Of a stretch of 57,029 nt of DNA, positions 16,615 to 23,794 are shown piece after piece. A program made the position numbers and the translations under genes. A model generated the notes under the pieces. It was not told the origin of the DNA and searched no databases. It worked only from the letters and a program-made list of their open reading frames with translations. The DNA lies in the NCBI GenBank assembly GCA_001829185.1, contig MIAR01000057.1, positions 1-57,029 on the forward strand, read 5' to 3'. Position 1 is the stretch's first letter. Every line of letters begins with the position of its first letter. The stretch comes from Spirochaetes bacterium GWB1_60_80 (GTDB taxonomy: Bacteria > Spirochaetota > Spirochaetia > Treponematales > UBA12059).

Positions 16615-18911
16615 CGCCCGGCCTCCCCGCCGGACGGCCCGGCCGGAACCAAGTCGCCAGTCAGCAGGCCCAGCACCTTCTCGCAGGTCATGGGCAGGTC
16701 GTAGGCCAGTTCGAGACCCGGCCGGGCGGCGCGCAGGGCGTCGGCGATGGCGAACCAGCCGGCGATGCCATACATCAGCGGCGGCTCACCGACGGCCTTG
16801 GAATTGGCCACCGCCTTCGGGTTGGGCCGCTGCAGCATCTCGACGTCCAGCCGGGGCATGAAATGGCCGTCCGGAAGCTTATACGTCGATAACGTATCGG
16901 CCAATAGCCGGCCTTTGTCGTCGAAGCGCAGGTCCTCCAGGGCGGCCCAGCCCAGGCCCTGGGCGAAGGCGCCCTCGATCTGGCCCAGGTCGACCAGCGG
17001 GTCGATCGACACTCCGGTATCGTGCACCATGATGGCGTCGTCGAACTGGTAACGGCCACGCAGGGTGTCGACCGTCACGGTCAGCAAGGCGCAGCCGTAG
17101 ACGTGGTAGGCGAAGGGACAACCCCGCTCGGTGGCCAGGTCGTAGTGCAGACCCGGTGTGGCGAAGAAAGCGTGGGCCGACAAGTCGACGCGCCCTTCGT
17201 AGGCCTTGGCCACCAGGGCGGCGAAGGACAATAACGGGCCGGCCGCCGGTTCGGGATCGGCGAACAGTTGGCCGTCGCGCAAAGTCAGGCTGGCCGGATC
17301 GAGCTGGAGCGAAGCGGCGGCGAAGGCCAGCAAGCGCTGGCGGATTTCGGTGGCGGCCAGCTGGGCGGCCATGCCGTTGATGTCGGCGCCGGTACTGGCC
17401 GCCGTCGGCATGGTGTTGGCCACGGTGGTGGTGCGGGTGCTCTCCACCCGCACCGCCGTCTGGCTGACGCCCAGGGCGCGCGCCACTATCAGGGCCAGCT
17501 TGCGGCTAACGCCCTGCCCCATCTCGGTGGCGCCGGTGCTGACGCCGACCGAACCGTCATTGTAGACGTGGATCAGGGCGCCGCCCTGGTTCATCATCAT
17601 TTTGGTGAAGCTGATGCCGAAGCAGACCGGCATCACCGCCAGGCCGCGCTTGCTGGCCGGGTTGGTCCGGTTATATTCCTGTATCGCGGCGCGGCGCTCA
17701 GGATAGCCGGCCCTGGCCAGGCAGCGCTCGAAAGTCTCGGTCGCCAGCACGCCCTCATGCGGCATGCCGTAATGGCTGACGTCGCCCTCGCGCAAGAGGT
17801 TGCGCCGGCGCAGTTCCACCGGGTCGAGACCGAGGGCGGCGGCGGCCTTGTCCAGCGCCGCCTCGATGACGAAGAAGCCCTGCGGCCCGCCGAAGCCGCG
17901 GAAGGCTGTGAACGGCACCAGGTTGGTGCGGCACAGGTAGCCAGTGACGCGCACGTTGGGTATGTGGTAGGCGCCGGCGGCGTGGAACAAAGTGCGCGGG
18001 ATGATGGCCGGCGACAGGTCGCAGGCCGCGCCGGAGTTCTGGTAATAGTCGGCCTCGAAGGCCAGGATCTTGCCGTCCTTATCCAGGCCGATGCGGAAGT
18101 CCGACGAATACGGATGGCGCTTGCCGGTCGAAGTCATGTCGTCGCGGCGCGATAAATATATTTTTACCGGACGCTGGGTGGCGAAGGCGCCCAGGGCGGC
18201 CAACGCCGCCCAGCCGGAGGCCTGGTCTTCCTTGCCGCCGAAGGCTCCGCCCATGCGGCGCGTCTCCACCTCCACCAGGTTCATCGGCAGCCCCAGGACG
18301 CGGGCCACGATCTTCTGCACGCCGGACGGCCCCTGGGTGCCGGACATCAGGCGCACGCCGCCCGAGTCGTCCGGCAAGGCGATGGCGCCCTGGGTTTCCA
18401 GGTAGACGTGCTCCTGGCCGGCCGAGTCGGCCCGGCCGCTGACCACCAGGTGGCAGAGCGCGAAGGCGGCCGCCGAGTCGCCCCAGCGCTGGGTGCGCGG
18501 CTTCAGGATCAAGTCGCCCCGGGCGAAGGCGACGCGCGGATCGGTCACCGCCGGCCGGTCGGCGGCGCCGACCAGCTTGATGGCGGCGGCGGCCCGCCGG
18601 GCCAGCGAGCGGCTTCCGGCCAGCACCAGGGCGATCACCTGGCCGCGGAAGTGCCAGACGCCTTCGGCCAGCATCGGCTCGTCCAGGACGGCCGTACCCA
18701 GCTGGTTCTGGCCGGGAATATCGGCCGCCGTCAGGACGCGCACGGTCGGATCGAGGGCCAGGGCGGCGCTGAGGTCCAAGCCGGCGAAACTGCCGTGGGC
18801 CGATGGCGAAGTGAATACGGCGGCGTGCAACAAGTTGGCCGGCTCGGGCAGGTCGTCGATATAGACCGTCCGGCCCAGTAGGTTCTGGATGAAATCGAAA
18901 TTGTGCTTCAT
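16611..18911 (-). CDS. Xanthine dehydrogenase molybdopterin-binding subunit
   Basis: A 766-residue Mo-binding large subunit of the two-subunit (XdhA/XdhB) xanthine dehydrogenase type. Mo-cofactor motifs are GGAFGGKE near residue 220, TAFRGFGGPQG near 333 (the Arg used for purine binding is present) and MGQGVSRKL. The catalytic Glu is in VGEPPLMYG near 707. It would hydroxylate hypoxanthine or xanthine. Its partner with FAD and 2Fe-2S centres is the gene directly upstream, joined by ATGA; it overlaps the allantoinase-like gene by ATGA. This is the second molybdenum hydroxylase of the operon and differs from XdhD in motif details. The gene name would be xdhB in the two-subunit nomenclature. Confidence 0.93.
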   Translation of the reverse strand: MKHNFDFIQNLLGRTVYIDDLPEPANLLHAAVFTSPSAHGSFAGLDLSAALALDPTVRVLTAADIPGQNQLGTAVLDEPMLAEGVWHFRGQVIALVLAGSRSLARRAAAAIKLVGAADRPAVTDPRVAFARGDLILKPRTQRWGDSAAAFALCHLVVSGRADSAGQEHVYLETQGAIALPDDSGGVRLMSGTQGPSGVQKIVARVLGLPMNLVEVETRRMGGAFGGKEDQASGWAALAALGAFATQRPVKIYLSRRDDMTSTGKRHPYSSDFRIGLDKDGKILAFEADYYQNSGAACDLSPAIIPRTLFHAAGAYHIPNVRVTGYLCRTNLVPFTAFRGFGGPQGFFVIEAALDKAAAALGLDPVELRRRNLLREGDVSHYGMPHEGVLATETFERCLARAGYPERRAAIQEYNRTNPASKRGLAVMPVCFGISFTKMMMNQGGALIHVYNDGSVGVSTGATEMGQGVSRKLALIVARALGVSQTAVRVESTRTTTVANTMPTAASTGADINGMAAQLAATEIRQRLLAFAAASLQLDPASLTLRDGQLFADPEPAAGPLLSFAALVAKAYEGRVDLSAHAFFATPGLHYDLATERGCPFAYHVYGCALLTVTVDTLRGRYQFDDAIMVHDTGVSIDPLVDLGQIEGAFAQGLGWAALEDLRFDDKGRLLADTLSTYKLPDGHFMPRLDVEMLQRPNPKAVANSKAVGEPPLMYGIAGWFAIADALRAARPGLELAYDLPMTCEKVLGLLTGDLVPAGPSGGEAGR

Positions 18912-20401
18912 GAGAAGAGCGCCTTCTCCAGCTTCAGCTGGGGCCAGAGCCGGATGGCATGCGCCCACATGAAGCGCTCCAGCAGGCGGCGGCGGTAGAC
19001 GCTACTGCCGCGGACGTCGTCTTGGGGCGTGCCGGCGGCGGCGGCCAGGCGGCCGGCCTCCCGGAACAGCTCGACGCTGGGGAGGGCGTCGGTCAGCAGG
19101 GCCTCGACCTCGGCCAGGCGCAGCGGCACGGCGGCGATACCGCCGGCGCTGCAGACGGCTTGCCGGATGCGCCCCTCCCCGTCCAGGCGGACGGCCAGAG
19201 CCGAATTGGCGCTGGCAATGTCCAGGCGGGCCCGCCGCGCCACCTTCTCGAAGTTGAACCGCACCGGCTCGGCCGGCAGGCGGATGGCGGCGATGGCCTC
19301 GCCGGGTTGAAGATCGATTTTCTTGTAAGCCAGGAAGAACTGGTCCAGCCGCAGCAGGCGCCGCGCCCCGGCTGGGCCGACCAGCACCAGGCAGGCGTCG
19401 AGGGCCAGCAGCATGGCCGTCAGGTCGGCGATGGGCGAGGCGTTGGCGATGTTGCCGGCCAGGGTGGCCCGGTTGCGGATCGGCGGCGAGGCGATTTCGT
19501 CGGCGAAGCGCTCGATGCCGGGGACCAGAGCCTGGACGGCCGCCGAGGCGAAGAATTGGCTGGTGGTGACGGCCGCGCCCAGTTCCAGCCAGTCGGCGCC
19601 ATCGGCCTGGAGGCTCTCGATGCGGCGGGCGGCCGGCGTCTGGTCGACCAGGACGGTCTGGAGGCCCGGTTCCGGGTCGGGGTGGCGCACGAAGTAGTCG
19701 GTGCCGCCGCCGATGACGGTAGCAGCGCTGGCGGCGGTGGCGGCGGTGGCGGCGCCCGGCGTGGACGGCGACGGCGGCCGGGCAGCCGGCGGCGGCGCGG
19801 CCAGCATCAGGGCGGCCAGGCTGGGCGGCAGCACGCCGCGTCGGCCCAGCTCGGCCAGGCGCCCGGGCAAGTCGTCCGGCAAGTCGGCGAACTCTAGTGC
19901 CAGGCGCACGGCGGCGCGGCGGATGCTGCCGTAGCCGGTGCAGCGGCAGAGGTTACCCTCCACGGCGGTCATGGCGGCTACCGGGTCGATGTGGCGGCCG
20001 CTGACCAGGAAGCCGGTCAAGGCCAGCACGAAGCCCGGCGAGCAGAAGCCGCACTGGCTGGCGCCCTCATCCAACATGGCGGACATCACCGGCGTCAGGC
20101 CGGCTTGGGCCAATCCCTCGATGGTGATTACGTGGCGGCCGTCCAGGTCGCTCAGTGCCAGCGTGCAGGCCGTGGCGCTGTACCACTCCATGCCGCCACC
20201 GGCCTCCGGCGCGGACGCCCCGGCTGGGCCGGTCAAGCCGCCCAGCAACACTAGGCAGGCGCCGCAGTCGCCCTCGCGGCAACCTTCCTTGGTGCCTTTC
20301 AGGCCGGCCTCGCCCCGGATCCAGTCCAGAGCCAGGCGTTCGCCGGACAGCCTGATTTCGTGCAGGGTTTCATTCAATCGAAAGCGGATACTTCGTTCCA
20401 T
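18908..20401 (-). CDS. Xanthine dehydrogenase 2Fe-2S/FAD small subunit
   Basis: A 497-residue fusion of an N-terminal 2Fe-2S domain and an FAD domain, the XdhA arrangement. Cys41, Cys46 and Cys49 form the first cluster; Cys117, Cys120, Cys152 and Cys154 (CGFC...CRC) form the second. The flavin loop VIGGGTDYFV is at 229-238, preceded by an Ala/Thr/Pro-rich linker (about 201-228). RNRATLAGNIANASP is the second flavin motif. It pairs with the Mo subunit downstream (ATGA overlap). AAGGAC precedes the ATG at 20401. A 153-base leader with hairpins separates it from ade. Confidence 0.93.
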   Translation of the reverse strand: MERSIRFRLNETLHEIRLSGERLALDWIRGEAGLKGTKEGCREGDCGACLVLLGGLTGPAGASAPEAGGGMEWYSATACTLALSDLDGRHVITIEGLAQAGLTPVMSAMLDEGASQCGFCSPGFVLALTGFLVSGRHIDPVAAMTAVEGNLCRCTGYGSIRRAAVRLALEFADLPDDLPGRLAELGRRGVLPPSLAALMLAAPPPAARPPSPSTPGAATAATAASAATVIGGGTDYFVRHPDPEPGLQTVLVDQTPAARRIESLQADGADWLELGAAVTTSQFFASAAVQALVPGIERFADEIASPPIRNRATLAGNIANASPIADLTAMLLALDACLVLVGPAGARRLLRLDQFFLAYKKIDLQPGEAIAAIRLPAEPVRFNFEKVARRARLDIASANSALAVRLDGEGRIRQAVCSAGGIAAVPLRLAEVEALLTDALPSVELFREAGRLAAAAGTPQDDVRGSSVYRRRLLERFMWAHAIRLWPQLKLEKALFS

Positions 20402-20554
20402 AAACGTCCTTCACAGGCTGGATACCGGCAAGCCGGACAGAGTCCGGCCGTGTTGCGATCCATAGTGCTGTTCCCGGTTGTTTCCGGCCTGGCGCCAGCG
20501 CAGCGGGAGTGTCGCCCCTTGCGCTGGTCACCCGACCTTTCGTTTAATCGGAAG
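20402..20554 (-). other. Leader between ade and the xanthine dehydrogenase genes
   Basis: This is the longest gap inside the purine cluster. It contains two hairpins: CCAGCGCA/TGCGCTGG (20495-20527) and CCGGAC/GTCCGG around three bases (20433-20447). Neither is followed by a T-run. A 29-codon frame (20463 down to 20374) runs into xdhA in another frame and has Cys at 9, 12 and 17. No clear promoter is seen, so attenuation, processing or an internal regulatory site are all open. Confidence 0.35.
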
Positions 20555-22354
20555 TTACTCAAACAGTGGCACAGCGCTGAAGCTGTCCACGTCGACGAGG
20601 CCCTTGTCGGTTATTTTCAATGATGGGATCACCGGCAGCGCCATGAATGACAGGGTCATCAAGGGCGAACCGCCGGGCATGGCTTCCCGCTCGAAGTATT
20701 GACTGAATTGGGCCAGTTTTTCAAGCACCTCGGCGGCCGGCCGGTCGCTCATCAAACCGCCGACCGGCAAGGCCAGTTCGGCGATGATTTCCTCACCGTC
20801 GGTAATGACGAAACCGCCCTTGATGGCGTTCAGGCGCTTGACGGCCTTGAAGATGGAAACGTCGTCGGCGCCGGCCACGATCATGTTGTGCGAGTCGTGG
20901 CTGACGGTGGAGCCGATGGCGCCGCGCTTCAGCTTGAGGCCGCGGATGAAAGCCTTGCCGACCAGGCCCGACCCGGTGTGCCGCTCGATGACGAACAGCT
21001 TGATCAGGTCGCGGGCCACGTCGGATACGCACAGGCCGTCCACCACCGTCGGCCGTTCCCGGCTCTGAGCGGTGATGATCGAGCCCGGCGTGGCCTCGAT
21101 GACGCGTACCCGGCCGCCCTCGTCCGGGATGCGAAAAGCCGCCGCCTCCAGCCACTTGACGTTGACCGAGTCGCGCACCGCCGGAGTACGCCGGTCGTCG
21201 GAGCGGAAACCGTCCCACTCGGCCGACGGTTTACCGCCGCGGGCCACTACCACGCCGGCCTTGAGCACCAGTTCGGCCTGGAAGTCGGCCGGATCGCCGA
21301 AGGCTAAAAGGTCGGCCTTATAGCCAGGCGCGATGGCGCCAGAGCGGCGCAAGCCGTAGTATTGGGCCGGGTTGTAGCAGGCCATGCGCAGGGCATCGAC
21401 CAGCGGAATGCCGTTGGCCAACAAAATACGCAGGGCGGCGTCGATATGCCCCTCGGCGACGATGTCGTTGGGGTGCCGGTCGTCGGTGCAGAGCAGCATG
21501 CGGTGGCGGGCCTCGCCCTCCATGGCCGGAATCAGGTGCTCCAGATCGCGCGCGCCGGAGCCGAAACGGGCCATCACCCACATGCCCTTGCTGATCTTCT
21601 CCAGCGCCTCGGCCGGGCTGGTGGCCTCGTGGTCGCTGCGTATGCCGCTCAGCACGTAGGCCGACAGGTCGCGTCCCGACAAGCCGGGGGCGTGCCCGTC
21701 AATCGGCCGGCCGGCCTCCCAGAACAGCGACAGCTTGTCGAGCACCCGCGGGTCGCCATTGAGGACGCCGGGGTAATTCATCATCTCGCCCAAGCCCAGC
21801 ACCCGTGCCTCGCGTAGGAAGGGCGCCAGGTCGGAGGCATAGAGGGCCGCGCCGGCGGTGTCGAAATCGGTGGCCGGCACGCAAGACGGCGCCATGATGT
21901 AGACATCGAGCGGCAGGCCCTCCGAGGCGCGCAGCATCCAGTTGATGCCGTCGTAGCCAAGGACGTTGGCGATTTCGTGCGGGTCGGCAATCACCGACGT
22001 AGTGCCGCGCGGCGTAACCAGGCGGGCGAATTCGGCCGGCGCCAGCAAGCTGGACTCGATGTGGACGTGGGCGTCGACCAGGCCGGGGCAGACATGGCAG
22101 CCGGCCAAATCGAGGATCTGACGCGCCGGCAGCTCCTCGCCGACGCCGACGATATAGCCCTTGTAGATCGATACGCTGCAATTATCGACCACCCGCCCCC
22201 GGAAAAAGTCGACTACCCGGCAGTTGACGAGCTGGAGATCAACCGGCACCTGCCCACGGGCGGCCGCGATATATTCATACTTGAGCGTAACAACCTCCCG
22301 CTGTTGGGTAATGGGTGACCAAAAACCGCCGCCGTACCCGGCAGTAGCGGCCAT
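20555..22354 (-). CDS. ade: Adenine deaminase
   Basis: An Ade-family adenine deaminase converting adenine to hypoxanthine, which feeds the xanthine dehydrogenases downstream. GLVDAHVHIESS, the ADPHEIANV segment, LCTDDRHPND in the middle and SHDSHNMIVAG in the C-terminal third are typical of the family. Homology begins at KYEYIAAARG. The only canonical in-frame start is the ATG at 22354, and it forms part of a strong promoter's -10 box (TACAATG). The true start is therefore probably later. A GGGAGG lies just before GTT GTT ACG (ACG at 22288), with no ATG, GTG or TTG in frame. The start is therefore unusual, or a one-base error is present. Confidence 0.92.
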   Translation of the reverse strand: MAATAGYGGGFWSPITQQREVVTLKYEYIAAARGQVPVDLQLVNCRVVDFFRGRVVDNCSVSIYKGYIVGVGEELPARQILDLAGCHVCPGLVDAHVHIESSLLAPAEFARLVTPRGTTSVIADPHEIANVLGYDGINWMLRASEGLPLDVYIMAPSCVPATDFDTAGAALYASDLAPFLREARVLGLGEMMNYPGVLNGDPRVLDKLSLFWEAGRPIDGHAPGLSGRDLSAYVLSGIRSDHEATSPAEALEKISKGMWVMARFGSGARDLEHLIPAMEGEARHRMLLCTDDRHPNDIVAEGHIDAALRILLANGIPLVDALRMACYNPAQYYGLRRSGAIAPGYKADLLAFGDPADFQAELVLKAGVVVARGGKPSAEWDGFRSDDRRTPAVRDSVNVKWLEAAAFRIPDEGGRVRVIEATPGSIITAQSRERPTVVDGLCVSDVARDLIKLFVIERHTGSGLVGKAFIRGLKLKRGAIGSTVSHDSHNMIVAGADDVSIFKAVKRLNAIKGGFVITDGEEIIAELALPVGGLMSDRPAAEVLEKLAQFSQYFEREAMPGGSPLMTLSFMALPVIPSLKITDKGLVDVDSFSAVPLFE

Positions 22355-22380
22355 TGTAAGCCATTCTACGGATTTGTCAA
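22353..22380 (-). promoter_or_regulatory. Sigma-70-type promoter for ade and probably the purine operon
   Basis: On the minus strand TTGACA (22380-22375) and TACAAT (22358-22353) are separated by 16 bases. This is a near-perfect housekeeping promoter between the GGDEF gene stop and ade. Transcription would start near 22346. Confidence 0.75.
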
Positions 22381-22433
22381 ACCAATTTTGGGGCTGAAAA
22401 CGACCATTTTTAACGTCATAAAACGATTACCGG

Positions 22434-23465
22434 TTAGTCGTCGGCGAAGCAGTCCAATACCACTTGGCTGAATTCCGGCTCGGCCCGCTCTTCCTTGCGC
22501 CGGTACATATCCTTGTCCGATTCCTCGAGCAAGGTATTGATATCCAGGTCGGTGCCGGCATGGACTCCAAAGCTGACGCTGAAGGGACAAGGGTCGTCAT
22601 CGGCCGCCTTGGAGGCCACCAGCTGTTCCAAGCGTTCCCGCACTAGCCTAGCCTCGTCCAGACCGGCTTCCGGCAGGATGATCAGGAACTCGTCGCCACC
22701 GTATCGGGCGATCAATTCACCCTGGCGGCAAGCCTCGGTCAGAGCCTCGGCCACGAGGCGCAACACCTGATCGCCAGCGGCGTGGCCAAGATTGTCGTTA
22801 ATCTGCTTGAAGTGATCGATATCGGCCAGGATGAAGGCCATCCGGCCGCCGGTACGTTCCACCCGTTGCTGTTCGCGCTGCAGAACCCGGCCCAGCCCGC
22901 GCCGATTGAGGAGCCCGGTCAAGGCATCGGTCATGGCCAGGCGCTTGATACGGTTCAGGTAAACCGCTTTCTCGATGGCGATAGCCGCAAAATCGGCGAT
23001 GGTAGACAGAATGTGCATCTCAAGGGCCGAGAATCGGCTGTCGTCCAGCTTGTTGATCAATTCAATGACGCCGAACACCCGGTCGTCGGTCTTGAGCGGC
23101 ACGGCGATGATCGAGCGAGTGGTAAAACCGGACAGGCTGTCGATGCGCTCGCTGAAGCGGGGGTCGCTGCTGACATCCTCGACGATCAGCTCCCGGCCGT
23201 AGGCGACCACCCAGCCGGCGATGCCCTCGAAGGCCGGAATGCGTCGGCCCAACAACCAGTCGCTGTTGCGCCCGGTAACCAACTTGAACTCCAGCTGGTC
23301 GGCACGGCGATCCAGTAACAAGATCGAACAATTCTCCGGCCCAAACAGCTCCACCAGCGTATCCATCAACCGGGACAGGATGCCCTGGATGCTCACCTCG
23401 CGCACGATGGCCTTGGCCAAGCGGCTGAAGGAGGACAAGCGGACCACTTCCTGCAATTCATCCAT
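22434..23465 (-). CDS. GAF-GGDEF diguanylate cyclase
   Basis: A 343-residue soluble signalling protein. Residues of about 10-165 form a GAF domain (GIAGWVVAYGRELIVEDV, SIIAVPLK). Residues 175-330 form a GGDEF domain with an intact RYGGDEF active site, so it should make cyclic-di-GMP. At the inhibitory-site position the sequence is RQGE instead of RxxD, so product inhibition may be altered. GAGGT lies before the ATG and a promoter is visible at 23520-23548. It probably stands alone; the signal sensed by the GAF domain is unknown. Confidence 0.93.
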   Translation of the reverse strand: MDELQEVVRLSSFSRLAKAIVREVSIQGILSRLMDTLVELFGPENCSILLLDRRADQLEFKLVTGRNSDWLLGRRIPAFEGIAGWVVAYGRELIVEDVSSDPRFSERIDSLSGFTTRSIIAVPLKTDDRVFGVIELINKLDDSRFSALEMHILSTIADFAAIAIEKAVYLNRIKRLAMTDALTGLLNRRGLGRVLQREQQRVERTGGRMAFILADIDHFKQINDNLGHAAGDQVLRLVAEALTEACRQGELIARYGGDEFLIILPEAGLDEARLVRERLEQLVASKAADDDPCPFSVSFGVHAGTDLDINTLLEESDKDMYRRKEERAEPEFSQVVLDCFADD

Positions 23466-23519
23466 CGCGCACCTCGCTGGTGGTCGGGCCGTCCAACGAA
23501 ACCCTCAATCCACTAATTA

Positions 23520-23548
23520 ACCATAATAGAGCAGGTTGGCCTTGTCAA
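23520..23548 (-). promoter_or_regulatory. Probable promoter of the GGDEF gene
   Basis: TTGACA (23548-23543) and TATGGT (23525-23520) on the minus strand are spaced 17 bases, about 55 bases before the start codon. The rest of the 329-base gap 23466-23794 holds the outer-membrane gene's terminator and no supported gene. Confidence 0.6.
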
Positions 23549-23720
23549 ATGTTATGGCGAGCTTCGCGACCCTGCTATGGCATCTGTTTCTGGAAAGCCG
23601 AGCTGGCACAGCCGGAAGTCCACCTGATTCCAAAGTCGAGCTACGCCGAGGCCGCCGAGCTGGCCTATTTCCTGTTCGAAAAAGGCGACCAGGCGGCCAT
23701 CCACCATCCCTGGCTCGAAC

Positions 23721-23759
23721 AAAAAAACCGCCACCCGGACAGTGTCCCGAGCGGCGGTT
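23721..23759 (-). terminator. Rho-independent terminator of the outer-membrane protein gene
   Basis: On the minus strand AACCGCC pairs with GGCGGTT, enclosing an inner GGACA/TGTCC stem, and seven T residues end the structure. It begins 36 bases after the stop at 23795. Confidence 0.85.
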
Positions 23760-23794
23760 CGGCTGGTCGGACCAGCGGCCTATCGAGAGGAACG

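Noticed and set aside
1460-20401. Selenocysteine codons in the selenium-linked molybdenum hydroxylases
   Set aside because: The frames run without internal TGA, and the motifs expected around the active sites are complete. Selenium in this family is a cofactor ligand.
23480-23720. Plus-strand peptide AEAAELAYFLFEKGD in the gap after the outer-membrane protein gene
   Set aside because: No ribosome-binding site or start fits. The frame runs through the terminator at 23721-23759 and into the antisense of the next gene. It could be a relic but is not supportable.
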